Source: an uncultured Lysobacteraceae bacterium (GTDB lineage: Bacteria; Pseudomonadota; Gammaproteobacteria; Xanthomonadales; Xanthomonadaceae). Taken from it: a DNA stretch of 64,000 bases. Below, one piece after another: positions 50,153 through 58,240 of the stretch. How positions within the stretch are numbered: position 1 is the first letter of the stretch; each line of letters opens with the position of its first letter. Location of the stretch: NCBI GenBank assembly GCA_946480825.1, contig CAMLLG010000010.1, forward strand, positions 12,728-76,727, read 5' to 3'. Both the position numbers and the translations under genes were made by a program. The notes beneath the pieces are model-generated. The model was not told the origin of the DNA. It saw only the letters and a program-made list of their open reading frames with translations, and did not search any database.

Positions 50153-50596
50153 TTACGTGTCGAGTTTCGCGGCCAGCAGCGTCGCGGTGTCCAGCGCCGC
50201 GCGGATGGTCATCGCGAGATTCTCGCTGGCGTCGGCGCAGAGGCAGAGCGTGTGCGCTTTCGCCTGGGACGGGATGCGCACCATCACGATCGATCCGTGT
50301 TCGGTAGCGATGCTGCTGTAAAGGGCCCGGCTGTTCAGGGCTTCCTTGCTGAAGGATTCGGTCAGGCCCATCAGCGAACTCATGATCGCCGCGGAGCGCT
50401 GCGGGTTCGCGTCGTGGGCGGGGCCGTTCGCGTGCGCGTAGCTGCGCCCGTCGACCGTCGCGACCGATGCGAAAAGAACGGCAGGCGTGCGTTCCAAGAG
50501 GGTCGCCAGTGCGCTCTGGCATTCCATCCTCGTTTGCATGCTGACGATGGTCTCCTGGGTGTTTTGTGGGGCAAGGGGTTTGAGGACTGCGGACAT
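50153..50596 (-). CDS. Roadblock/LC7-like protein, first gene of cluster
   Basis: 147 residues from ATG 50596 (GGAG upstream, spacing 6-7). ALATLLERTPAVLFASVATV then DGRSYAH form the Roadblock opening, followed by SAAIMSSLMGLTESFSKEAL and ALYSSIATEHGSIVMVRIP, and AMTIRAALDTATLLAAKL near the end. Two Roadblock proteins in series suggest a heterodimer acting on the GTPase three genes further on. A 12-bp palindrome 31 bp upstream is a candidate operator. Confidence 0.82.
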   Translation of the reverse strand: MSAVLKPLAPQNTQETIVSMQTRMECQSALATLLERTPAVLFASVATVDGRSYAHANGPAHDANPQRSAAIMSSLMGLTESFSKEALNSRALYSSIATEHGSIVMVRIPSQAKAHTLCLCADASENLAMTIRAALDTATLLAAKLDT

Positions 50597-50626
50597 CGAC
50601 AGCTCCGTTCTGCTCGTAATCGATTT

Positions 50627-50638
50627 GTAACCGGTTAC
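50627..50638. promoter_or_regulatory. 12-bp palindrome GTAACCGGTTAC upstream of the Roadblock operon
   Basis: Perfect palindrome placed 31-42 bp before the first start codon of the cluster, where a repressor or promoter-overlapping regulator would bind. Lies in a visibly less GC-rich patch (about 50615-50640). No known consensus recognised. Confidence 0.45.
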
Positions 50639-50936
50639 CAAGCACGTTCCGTGCCAATTTTCCATGCGGTATCGGCCGGCAACCCGCGTCCCCATGATTT
50701 CGCGGCAAGTCCAAGCTGAACAACCGCTTCCCGTGCCCGATCCGGGTCGGGAAATGAACGGGTGGGCGATCTGACGCTCCGGGTCATGTCATTGACGTAT
50801 TTTCGACAGGATGGGCGTCGAATGAGATGGACCATTACTTTCGTCACGGTACGCTCGGCGTCGTGATCGAAGCGCACGGCCGGTTTCCGTCGATCTGCTA
50901 CTGTCCGCATCCCGTCGCGCCGAATCCACGAACGTC
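50639..50936. other. Divergent intergenic region (Roadblock operon / HemJ)
   Basis: About 300 bp that must carry promoters for the minus-strand cluster and the plus-strand hemJ-like gene. TTGACG at 50789-50794 on the plus strand could be a -35, but no matching -10 is evident. No gene seen. Confidence 0.35.
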
Positions 50937-51389
50937 ATGCAGGCTTATTTCTGGGTCAAGACCTTCCATCTGGTGTTCGTCATCGCGTGGATGGCCACCG
51001 TGTTCTATCTGCCCCGCATCCTGGTGAATATCGCCGAGGCCGGCGACGTGCCCGCGGTGCGCGAGCGGCTGGTGCTGATGGGACGACGGCTGTACCGCTT
51101 CGGCCATGGGATGTTCGGCCTCTCGCTGATCTTCGGTCTCGCGCTCTGGCTCGGTTATCGGGTACTCCCCGACTTCCCGACGATGGTGGTCCCCGGCACG
51201 GGCTGGATGCACGCGAAACTGACGCTGGTCGCGCTGATGCTGGCGTATTTCATCGTCTGCGGACGCTGGTTGAAGGGCGTGGACGCCGGTCGTCCGCTGC
51301 CGTCGGCGAAGGCGATGCGCTGGATCAACGAACTGCCGGTGTTCGCGCTGATCGCCGTGGTCTATCTGGTGCTGGCGAAGCCGTTCTGA
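50937..51389 (+). CDS. hemJ: HemJ-like protoporphyrinogen IX oxidase (CopD superfamily)
   Basis: 150 residues with four hydrophobic helices. Conserved residues of HemJ: His11 in VKTFHLVFVIAWMATVFYLP, and H92/K94 in MHAKLTL. Length and layout match HemJ, the oxygen-dependent haem pathway enzyme of bacteria lacking HemG/HemY. Converts protoporphyrinogen IX to protoporphyrin IX in the inner membrane. Single gene. Confidence 0.87.
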   Translation: MQAYFWVKTFHLVFVIAWMATVFYLPRILVNIAEAGDVPAVRERLVLMGRRLYRFGHGMFGLSLIFGLALWLGYRVLPDFPTMVVPGTGWMHAKLTLVALMLAYFIVCGRWLKGVDAGRPLPSAKAMRWINELPVFALIAVVYLVLAKPF

Positions 51390-51424
51390 TCGCTTCGATG
51401 TCCGTGGGGCCGATACGTATGTCA

Positions 51425-51484
51425 CGGTAGAGCGGCCTTCAGGCCGCTATCGATAGAAGCAGCGGGCTGAAGCCCGCTCTACCG
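51425..51484. repeat. REP doublet (GTAG type)
   Basis: CGGTAGAGCGGCCTTCAGGC faces GGGCTGAAGCCCGCTCTACC over a short spacer. Arms differ at two positions that are paired inside each small hairpin (GGCC/GGCC versus GGGC/GCCC), that is, compensatory change. Located between hemJ and the alkaline phosphatase gene. Confidence 0.9.
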
Positions 51485-51501
51485 TGGACGCGGTTCTCGC
51501 A

Positions 51502-53205
51502 TCACTTCGACTCGAAATCCTTCGGCGACGGCAACGTCACCGGCACGCCATCGGCGTTGCACAGATTCGCGGCGCACAAGCGCTCGCGCAGTGCCGGCAT
51601 CGCCTGCAGCAGCACGTGGAAGATCGCGTTCTGTTCCAGCGATCCACGTACCGCCTGCGCCCCGGGGCCGCGGGCCCAGATGCCGACGTCCTCGCCGCCG
51701 TGGGTCTCGTTCGACAGCGGCACGGTCGCTTCCTGCATGAAATCCGGATGCCCGGTGTCGACGTCGTTGAGGTTCGGCCGCCCCTGCTGCGCCTGCTGGT
51801 AGCCGCTGACTTCGTGCAGGAACCGCTTCGGGCCTTCGGGCTGTTCGTCGGTGGCGCCGACGTGGCCGGGGCCGTTGGCATAGCCCAGGGTGGTGTACGG
51901 CAGGCCGGTGGCGTCGGTCGCATATCCGCTGCTGTTGCTGCCTTCGCCGCTGCTGCCCCTGACCTTGCCGAGAATCGGATTGCCCCGCACCGGATAACCG
52001 GCGAATGTCATCGTGTGCGCATGATCCGCGGTGACCAGGATCAGGGTGTCGTCGGCCGAGGTCATCTCCGCGGCCATCGCGACCGCTTCGCTCATCGCGA
52101 TGGTGTCGGTGAGCGCGCGGTAGGCGTTGCCGGAATGATGGGCATGATCGATGCGGCCGCCTTCGACCAGCAGCACGTAGCCCTGCGGGTTGCCGCGCAG
52201 GCGTTCGATCGCGCTGCGGGTCATTTCCGCCAGCGACGGTTCGCCGCCCTTGTCGTTGGCGCGGTCGTGCTCGTAGCGCATGTGGCCGGGTTCGAACAGC
52301 GCCAGCAGCGGGCCGGTCTTCGGCACGTCTGACAACTGGCGCGCGTTCCAGACATAGGTGCCGTCGGGCCGGCGGCGTTTCCATTCGGCGACGAGGTCGC
52401 GGCCGTCGAGGCGCAGGCCGACCTGGTCGTCGTATTCGGGGTCGCGCTCGGCGGTGGGGAAGAAATTGCCGCGGCCGCCGCCCATCAGCACGTCCGGTCC
52501 GCGGCCGTACGGGGTTTCGATGAACTGCCGCGCGATGTCGGCGCAGCCGGCCGCAGCGGCGTCTTCGGGCAGCTCCGCGTCGTTCTCCCAGTTGCGGTTG
52601 GCCGAGTGGGTGAAGGTCGCGGCCGGCGTGGCATGGGTGACACGGGTGGTGGTGACCACGCCGGTGGCGAGGCCGCCGGCGGCCGCGAGTTCCCACAGCG
52701 ACAGCATCGGCGAGCGCAGCGCGCCGGCGCAGTCGTTGCGCGCGGCGTCCTGGCCGATGTTCAGCACGCCGGCGCGGGTCTTCACGCCGGTGGCCATCGC
52801 CGACATCGTGCCCGCCGAATCCGGCGTCTGGCTGTCGGTGTTGTAGGTCTTGCTCAGCGCGGTGTGCGGGAAGGTTTCCCAGCCCAGCATGCTTTCCTCG
52901 CCCGGCGCGCCTTTGCGCTGGCCGTCGAGGATGCGCGCCGCGGCCACCGTGGTCAGGCTCATGCCGTCGCCCACGAACAGGATCACGTTCTTCGCGCGGC
53001 CCGCCATCGCGCCGCGGTTCGCGGCCTGCGCGGCGCCCGCGCGGAACCACCAGGCGGGGCTTTCGCCGTCGGGGTGCCGGATCGCGGGTACCGTCACCGG
53101 AGCGATGGCAGCATCGGCGGCGAGGCTGCGCGGGGCGGGCGTCGAAACGCAGGACGCGGCGGCGAGGATGCAGGCGAGGGCGAGCAGGGCGTTGCGGAAG
53201 GCCAT
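51502..53205 (-). CDS. Alkaline phosphatase, lipoprotein
   Basis: 567 residues from ATG 53205. Lipobox LAAASC (C19). The PhoA-type core includes NVILFVGDGM (metal Asp), the nucleophile S130 in TPDSAGTMSAMATG, VEGGRIDHAHHSG, and TADHAHTMT; all metal ligands appear present. A C-terminal region contains SNETHGGEDVGIWARGP, with the usual His/Glu. It hydrolyses phosphomonoesters in the periplasm, probably anchored to the outer membrane. No Pho box was identified upstream. Confidence 0.93.
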   Translation of the reverse strand: MAFRNALLALACILAAASCVSTPAPRSLAADAAIAPVTVPAIRHPDGESPAWWFRAGAAQAANRGAMAGRAKNVILFVGDGMSLTTVAAARILDGQRKGAPGEESMLGWETFPHTALSKTYNTDSQTPDSAGTMSAMATGVKTRAGVLNIGQDAARNDCAGALRSPMLSLWELAAAGGLATGVVTTTRVTHATPAATFTHSANRNWENDAELPEDAAAAGCADIARQFIETPYGRGPDVLMGGGRGNFFPTAERDPEYDDQVGLRLDGRDLVAEWKRRRPDGTYVWNARQLSDVPKTGPLLALFEPGHMRYEHDRANDKGGEPSLAEMTRSAIERLRGNPQGYVLLVEGGRIDHAHHSGNAYRALTDTIAMSEAVAMAAEMTSADDTLILVTADHAHTMTFAGYPVRGNPILGKVRGSSGEGSNSSGYATDATGLPYTTLGYANGPGHVGATDEQPEGPKRFLHEVSGYQQAQQGRPNLNDVDTGHPDFMQEATVPLSNETHGGEDVGIWARGPGAQAVRGSLEQNAIFHVLLQAMPALRERLCAANLCNADGVPVTLPSPKDFESK

Positions 53206-53359
53206 GGAGCGGATCGCGCGGGGGAAAGCCGGGATTATGCCCGGCCGGCGTGACAGCCGTGGAATGCGGTGATGCCGCCGGTGCGCTCGCCGCGGACGCC
53301 GCGCTCGGCTATGGTGCGGCCTCCATTCCGTTCCGCGCCATTCGCGCCGGAGTCCGCGC

Positions 53360-54676
53360 ATGTCCCTCGTCAAGGCCTGGTTCCGCATTCCGTTCTGGCA
53401 GCGCGTGCTCGCGGGCTTCGTGCTCGGTGCGCTCGCCGGTTGGGCGATGGGCCCGGCGGCCAAGACCTGGTTCGGCCCGATCGGCGATCTCTACGTCACC
53501 CTGATCAAGATGATCGCGGTGCCGCTGGTCTTCTTCGCGGTGATCAACGCGGTGGCTTCGCTGCACGGCCAGAAATCCGTCGCCGCGCTCGGCGGACGCA
53601 CGTTCCTGTGGTTCGCGATCACCGCGGTGCTCGCGGTCGCGGTCGGTCTGGCGGTCGGCACGGTGCTGCAGCCGGGCGTGCTGCAGATTCCGCTCTCGGT
53701 CGATCCGGGCTACGTGCCCAAGGACATTCCGAACCCGGTGCAGGTGCTGTTGAACGTGGTGCCGTCCAATCCGTTCTACGCGCTCACCGGCATCGGCACC
53801 ACGAAGAACGCCGCGGGCGAGACCGTGCTGGCCGCGGGCAAGGGGTCGGTGCTGCCGGTGCTGTTCTTCGCCGCGCTCGTCGGCTTCGCGATGGTGAAGC
53901 TGGGCGACAAGGTCGCGCTGGCGCGCAAGTTCGCCGGCGAGGCCAGCGAGATCTCGATCCAGCTCACCCGTTTCGTACTGGAAATGACGCCGATCGGCAC
54001 CTTCGGCCTGATCGCCGCGCTGGTCGGAACCTACGGCTTCAAGCAACTGCTGCCGCTGGGCAGTTTCGTGATGGCGCTGTACGTGGCCTGCGCGATCCAC
54101 ATCCTCGTCGTCTACAGCGGCCTGCTGATGGCGCACGGCCTCAACCCGCTGAAATTCTTCCGCGGCGCCGCGCCGGGCATGCAGGTCGCCTTCGTCAGTT
54201 CGTCCAGCTTCGCCTCGCTGCCGTCGTCGCTGCGCAGCGTCACCCACAACCTCGGCGTCGACAAGGATTACGCCGCGTTCGCGGTGCCGCTGGGCGCCAG
54301 CATCAAGATGGACGGCTGCGGCGCGATCTACCCGGCGCTGTGCGCGATCTTCATCGCCCAGTACGCCGGCACGCCGCTGACGCCGGAGCAATATCTGATC
54401 GTGATGATCGCCTCGGTGCTCGGCAGCTTCGGCACCGCGGGCGTGCCCGGCACCGCTGTGGTCATGGCGACCGTCGTGCTCAGCGCCGCTGGTTTGCCGC
54501 TGGAAGTCATCGGCTATCTCTACGCCATCGACCGTGTGCTCGACATGATGCGCACGATGACCAATGTCACCGGCCAGATGCTGGTGCCGGTGCTGGTCGC
54601 GAAGGAAACCGGCCTGCTCGATCGCGAGGTATACGAGCGCGCATCCAGCAACGTGGGCCTCGAAGAAACGACATAG
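53360..54676 (+). CDS. Dicarboxylate/amino acid:cation symporter (DAACS)
   Basis: 438 residues. DAACS/GltP-DctA family signatures: the serine-rich hairpin AFVSSSSFASLPSSL, the MDGCGAIYPALCAIFIAQ helix (cf. NMDGTA), and GTAGVPGTAVVMATVV. Eight transmembrane helices and two re-entrant loops can be traced. It imports C4-dicarboxylates or acidic amino acids with Na+ or H+. The change of NMDGTAL to KMDGCGAIY may shift substrate preference. Single gene, start supported by codon bias. Confidence 0.92.
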   Translation: MSLVKAWFRIPFWQRVLAGFVLGALAGWAMGPAAKTWFGPIGDLYVTLIKMIAVPLVFFAVINAVASLHGQKSVAALGGRTFLWFAITAVLAVAVGLAVGTVLQPGVLQIPLSVDPGYVPKDIPNPVQVLLNVVPSNPFYALTGIGTTKNAAGETVLAAGKGSVLPVLFFAALVGFAMVKLGDKVALARKFAGEASEISIQLTRFVLEMTPIGTFGLIAALVGTYGFKQLLPLGSFVMALYVACAIHILVVYSGLLMAHGLNPLKFFRGAAPGMQVAFVSSSSFASLPSSLRSVTHNLGVDKDYAAFAVPLGASIKMDGCGAIYPALCAIFIAQYAGTPLTPEQYLIVMIASVLGSFGTAGVPGTAVVMATVVLSAAGLPLEVIGYLYAIDRVLDMMRTMTNVTGQMLVPVLVAKETGLLDREVYERASSNVGLEETT

Positions 54677-54925
54677 CGTGCGCCCCGGCGCACCGGCTTC
54701 CCGTCGGGACTGACCTGCGGCGTTTTTTCGCGGACTGCCTGCGCCGCGCGGGCGATCCTGATCGATCCGACAGGTGCGCATCGCCTGTGCGGGTGATATC
54801 TGGGCAGGGCCGGCAGCGCCCGCCTACGCGAGCACAGGCTTCGACGAAAGCGGCTGCCGGATCACGAGCGCCAGGGAAGGCGACTGCCTGCCTGACGCAT
54901 GTCCCGTTTTCAAAGGAGTGAATCC

Positions 54926-55435
54926 ATGATCCGTTTCCTCGCGACATCCTTCGTCATCGTCGTCCTCGCCGCGTTCGCGGCACCGCAGGCCGATGCCCGC
55001 AATCTGGGCGGCTTCAGCCTCGACCGTACCGGTACGAAAACACCTTCGCCCATCGAGGGCGGCGTTTACATCTGCACGGCCCACCTGCGCCGCTTCAATT
55101 CCAATACGGGACGGTGGGATTACCACACGGCTTCCGGCTACGACGCATCCAGTTGTCACGCGAGCGCCCAGATCTTCATGAACGTCGGATACCAGCACAA
55201 TCCGAACCCAGGCACAGGCTTCTGCGCGTGCCATCCGGGCTTCCAGGGCTTCATGATCGCCAGCCCCACCGGCGGCAACGGCCCGCTCGGCGTCAGCGGA
55301 TTGTCTCCGCAAGCGATCGATGTCTACAGCGCCGGGCTGACCGAACTGCGCCAGCGCTACCAATTCGATGCGATGGTGCAGGAACACGACGCGCTGCTCG
55401 AAGCCGTGATGGCCGCGGACGGACAGGGCGAATGA
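54926..55435 (+). CDS. Small secreted cysteine-containing protein
   Basis: 169 residues; AAGGAGTGAATCC precedes ATG 54926. Signal peptide MIRFLATSFVIVVLAAFAAP with cleavage near PQADA. The mature part has four Cys in pairs (YICTAHL, SSCHAS, FCACHPGF) plus GGVYICTAHLRRFNSNTGRW; disulfides are probable. The tail (QEHDALLEAVMAADGQGE) is helical and acidic. No family recognised. A hairpin at about 55441-55470 follows the stop. Confidence 0.78.
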   Translation: MIRFLATSFVIVVLAAFAAPQADARNLGGFSLDRTGTKTPSPIEGGVYICTAHLRRFNSNTGRWDYHTASGYDASSCHASAQIFMNVGYQHNPNPGTGFCACHPGFQGFMIASPTGGNGPLGVSGLSPQAIDVYSAGLTELRQRYQFDAMVQEHDALLEAVMAADGQGE

Positions 55436-55440
55436 AACGT

Positions 55441-55487
55441 GCGGTTCCTCCGGCATCCCGGGGGAACCGCTTTCGCGGCTTTTTGAT
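55441..55487 (+). terminator. Hairpin with downstream T run
   Basis: GCGGTTCC and GGAACCGC form an eight-bp stem (loop of about 13), followed by TTTCGCGGCTTTTTG. Likely terminator of the secreted-protein gene. Confidence 0.65.
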
Positions 55488-55529
55488 CGGTTGCGACGGT
55501 CGTGATGGATGTCGTGTCCGCTTCGAACA

Positions 55530-55946
55530 TCACTTCGGCAGCGTCTTTTCCCTGCGCTGCGCCAACTTCGCCGCGAGCAACGCCAGCGGCACCGGCAGCG
55601 ACAGACCCAGCACCGCCATCCAGGTCGGGTGATCGGGCAGCAGTTTGATCATGTAGGCGACACCGAACATCACCACGAACGCGGAGGCGAGGGCGGCGAT
55701 GCGCGGATGACGGGCGATGCGTGCGCCGAGCCAGCCGCCTACGAAGGTGCCCACGCACCAGGCGAGGACGACCATGGCCAGCGCGCCGGTCGGCGCGATC
55801 GCGATGATCCGGCCGACGTGTTCGGGATTCCTCGGGTCGAGCCCGTCCGGCGGTGGGTAGATCGCGTGGCCCAGCGCCTCGACCAGCGAGATGACGATCA
55901 TCGTCGTCACGATGCCCAACAGGATGCCCAGCACAGTGCGCCACAT
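55530..55946 (-). CDS. Small integral membrane protein, function unknown
   Basis: 138 residues with four hydrophobic helices (about 5-25, 48-70, 78-100, 103-125): LGILLGIVTTMIVISLVEAL, PTGALAMVVLAWCVGTFVGG and so on. The loop YPPPDGLDPRNPEHVGR is conserved-looking. No catalytic motif. ATG 55946 has no strong ribosome site but coding bias is clear. Monocistronic. Confidence 0.78.
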   Translation of the reverse strand: MWRTVLGILLGIVTTMIVISLVEALGHAIYPPPDGLDPRNPEHVGRIIAIAPTGALAMVVLAWCVGTFVGGWLGARIARHPRIAALASAFVVMFGVAYMIKLLPDHPTWMAVLGLSLPVPLALLAAKLAQRREKTLPK

Positions 55947-56040
55947 CGTCGTTCCCCCACGTCGATTCCGGTGACCGAAGCATGGGCCGGGCGCGGGCGG
56001 GCCGCAAGGCCATGGCTAATGGGCGGAGCCCGGAAACGCG

Positions 56041-56062
56041 AAAGGCCGCTTGCGCGGCCTTT
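56041..56062 (-). terminator. Terminator of the NlpC/P60 gene
   Basis: AAAGGCCGC-TTGC-GCGGCCTTT, a nine-bp perfect stem with TTT at the minus-strand end, 25 bp after the peptidase stop. Confidence 0.7.
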
Positions 56063-56086
56063 GCGGAGGGTGCGGCGGTCGGCGGT

Positions 56087-56770
56087 TTACTGGGTCGCGA
56101 CGCGACGGGCCTGCATGAACTTGCCGCTCCAGTAGCCGGTGGCGAGGTTGGCCACTTCCACGTCCTTGCCGGTGCGCGGGGCGTGGACGAACTGGCCATT
56201 GCCGATGTAGATGCCGACGTGGTCGACATGCTTGCCGCGGCGGCTGAAGAACACGAGATCGCCTTCGGCCAGCGCGTCGCGGTCGCGGATCAGCTCGCCG
56301 ACGGTCGCCATGTCGCGAGAGATGCGCGGCAGCTCGATGCCGAGGGTGTTGCGGAAGACGTAACCGACCAGACCGCTGCAGTCGAAGCCGGATTCCGGAT
56401 TGGTGCCGCCCCAGCGGTAGGGCGTGCCCAGCAGCCCGAGCGCACGCTTGAGCATGGTGCGGATGCGGCCTTCCTTCGGCGTTTCCGCGAGGTCATGCGC
56501 AGCATCGGCCGGGACCGGGGCATCGTTGAAGATCGCGCGGACATCGCGGGCGAACATCACGCTGCGGCCGGAGATGGCCAGCGGGTTGTGCAGGCCGGCA
56601 TCGGCGAGCGGCGCCAGCAGCGGCGGGGAGAAGTCGAGCGGGTCGCCGGCATCGGCCGCCATCGCGGGCACACTGCCCACGGCCAGCAGGCCGGCGACGA
56701 TGAGACGGGAAAAACCGCGCGAGCGGTGGATGGCGGAGGGGCGGCCGGAGCCAAAGGCTGGGGTCGTCAC
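56087..56770 (-). CDS. NlpC/P60 (C40) cell-wall peptidase, exported
   Basis: 227 residues. Basic N-region and hydrophobic core FSRLIVAGLLAVGSVPAMA serve as a signal peptide. The C40 domain (about 100-225) has GTPYRWGGTNPESGFDCSGLVGYV (catalytic Cys), DLVFFSRRGKHVDHVGIYIG (His) and FVHAPRTGKDVEV (second His/polar). It should cleave gamma-D-Glu-meso-DAP bonds in peptidoglycan. A paralogue is encoded immediately upstream, with only about 130 bp between them. Confidence 0.92.
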   Translation of the reverse strand: MTTPAFGSGRPSAIHRSRGFSRLIVAGLLAVGSVPAMAADAGDPLDFSPPLLAPLADAGLHNPLAISGRSVMFARDVRAIFNDAPVPADAAHDLAETPKEGRIRTMLKRALGLLGTPYRWGGTNPESGFDCSGLVGYVFRNTLGIELPRISRDMATVGELIRDRDALAEGDLVFFSRRGKHVDHVGIYIGNGQFVHAPRTGKDVEVANLATGYWSGKFMQARRVATQ

Positions 56771-56901
56771 GCGTCATTCACTTTGCAAGAGGAGCAGGGA
56801 TATTGCCCGACGACGGCCGGCAGGGGGTTCACATTTCGTTAGACCCGGCCCGCAAAAGGTGACTTGAGTCGCGAAACGGGACATCCATACCGGGGCGAAC
56901 G

Positions 56902-57471
56902 TCAGTCGAGGACCCGTTTGGCCCCGGTGTAGTGGTCCCGCCAGTAGGGTCCGTCGAGCCGGTCCAGGCGGACGGTGCCGCCGGTCCGCGGGGCGTGGAC
57001 GAAGCGGCCCTCGCCGACATAGATGCCCACGTGAGTGATCTCGCCGCCCTGGCCGAAGAACACCAGATCGGCCGGCGCCAGTCGGTTCGGGGCGATCTTC
57101 GGGCCCTGGATCGCGGCCAGGTCCCGCGAGGTGCGCGGCAGCCGCAGATCGAGCATGTCGCGGAAGACGTAGTTCACCAGGCCGCTGCAGTCGAAGCCGC
57201 TGTCCGGGGTGTTGCCGCCGTAGCGGTAAGGCGTGCCGACCAGACCGATCGCGCGCATCAGGATGGCGTTGGCCGCGGCCGGGTCCGCGGGCGGGGTGTT
57301 GCCCCAGTCGCGGGTCGGCCGGGCCGGCGGCGGATCGCGGCGCACCGTCTCCGCGCCGCCGCAGCCGGAAAGAACGAGGCCCAGCGCGATCAGGGCGGCC
57401 GCGACGGCGATGCCGGCGCGGCGCGCGGATGGCGTCGGGGCGGGGGAGCACGGATAATGCGCGGCCTTCAT
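56902..57471 (-). CDS. NlpC/P60 (C40) cell-wall peptidase, lipoprotein
   Basis: 189 residues from ATG 57471; ATG 57480 adds three residues and cannot be excluded. Lipoprotein signal with IALGLVLSGCGG (Cys about 37). C40 motifs: GTPYRYGGNTPDSGFDCSGLV (catalytic Cys), DLVFFGQGGEITHVGIYVG (His), FVHAPRTGGTVRLD. Closely related to the neighbouring NlpC/P60 protein; the pair looks like an old tandem duplication with one secreted and one lipid-anchored form. Confidence 0.92.
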   Translation of the reverse strand: MKAAHYPCSPAPTPSARRAGIAVAAALIALGLVLSGCGGAETVRRDPPPARPTRDWGNTPPADPAAANAILMRAIGLVGTPYRYGGNTPDSGFDCSGLVNYVFRDMLDLRLPRTSRDLAAIQGPKIAPNRLAPADLVFFGQGGEITHVGIYVGEGRFVHAPRTGGTVRLDRLDGPYWRDHYTGAKRVLD

Positions 57472-57565
57472 CGTGGCCATCTTGGCCGCATCGTCGGCCG
57501 GCGAGCAAGCCGGCCCCTGCCGCGTTCCGCGGCCAGACCCTTTCCGGACCCACCCGAGCCAGACC

Positions 57566-58045
57566 ATGAAAATCGAGAAAGACCGCGCTGTCCGTTTCCA
57601 CTACACCGTCGGCGAAGTCGGCCAGCCCGCCACCGAAAGCTCCAACGGCGGCGAGCCGCTGGCGATCCTGATCGGGCACGGCAACATCATCCCGGGCCTG
57701 GAAAAGGCGATGGAAGGCCGCGAAGCCGGCGAGAGCTTCTCCGTCGACGTGCCCGCCGCCGAGGCCTACGGCGAACGCCGCGACGGCCTGAGCCAGCGCA
57801 TCCCCAAGAAGCATTTCGGCGAACAGCGCCTGATGCCCGGCATGCAGGTGGTGCTGCAGACCAATTTCGGCCCGCGCGCGGTCACCATCGAGAAGGTCGG
57901 CATGAGCGTGGTGGACGTCGACCTCAACCATCCGATGGCCGGCAAGGATCTGCACTTCGACATCGAGATCGTCGACGTGCGCGAAGCCAGCGCGGAAGAG
58001 GTGGAGCACGGCCACGTGCACGGCGATGGCGGTCATCACCACTGA
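57566..58045 (+). CDS. slyD: FKBP-type peptidyl-prolyl isomerase SlyD
   Basis: 159 residues from ATG 57566. The FKBP domain has FHYTVGEVGQPATESSNGGE and the IF-domain insert (about 70-125, AAEAYGERRDGLSQRIPKKH). The C-terminus is His-rich (VEHGHVHGDGGHHH), as in SlyD, which binds nickel and helps hydrogenase maturation. It is cytoplasmic. The terminator-like hairpin at 58117-58144 follows. Confidence 0.93.
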   Translation: MKIEKDRAVRFHYTVGEVGQPATESSNGGEPLAILIGHGNIIPGLEKAMEGREAGESFSVDVPAAEAYGERRDGLSQRIPKKHFGEQRLMPGMQVVLQTNFGPRAVTIEKVGMSVVDVDLNHPMAGKDLHFDIEIVDVREASAEEVEHGHVHGDGGHHH

Positions 58046-58116
58046 GGTCGTCGCGACCGGGCGATGTCTTCCGCATCGCGCGTTCGCGAAATCCGGATCC
58101 ACGCAATCGAATGAAG

Positions 58117-58144
58117 ACGACGGCCCGCGCGAGCGGGCCGTCGT
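58117..58144 (+). terminator. Strong hairpin after slyD
   Basis: ACGACGGCCCGC-GCGA-GCGGGCCGTCGT, a 12-bp perfect stem. Only CGTT follows, so termination without a T run is less efficient; could also protect the 3' end. Confidence 0.6.
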
Positions 58145-58240
58145 CGTTCGCGGTCACGGCGGTCACATTCCGCCTGTTGCGCTGTCCCGACATCATCGCC
58201 GGGCTGCCGGCGCGCAGCACGCCACCATCAGGAATTCGTC

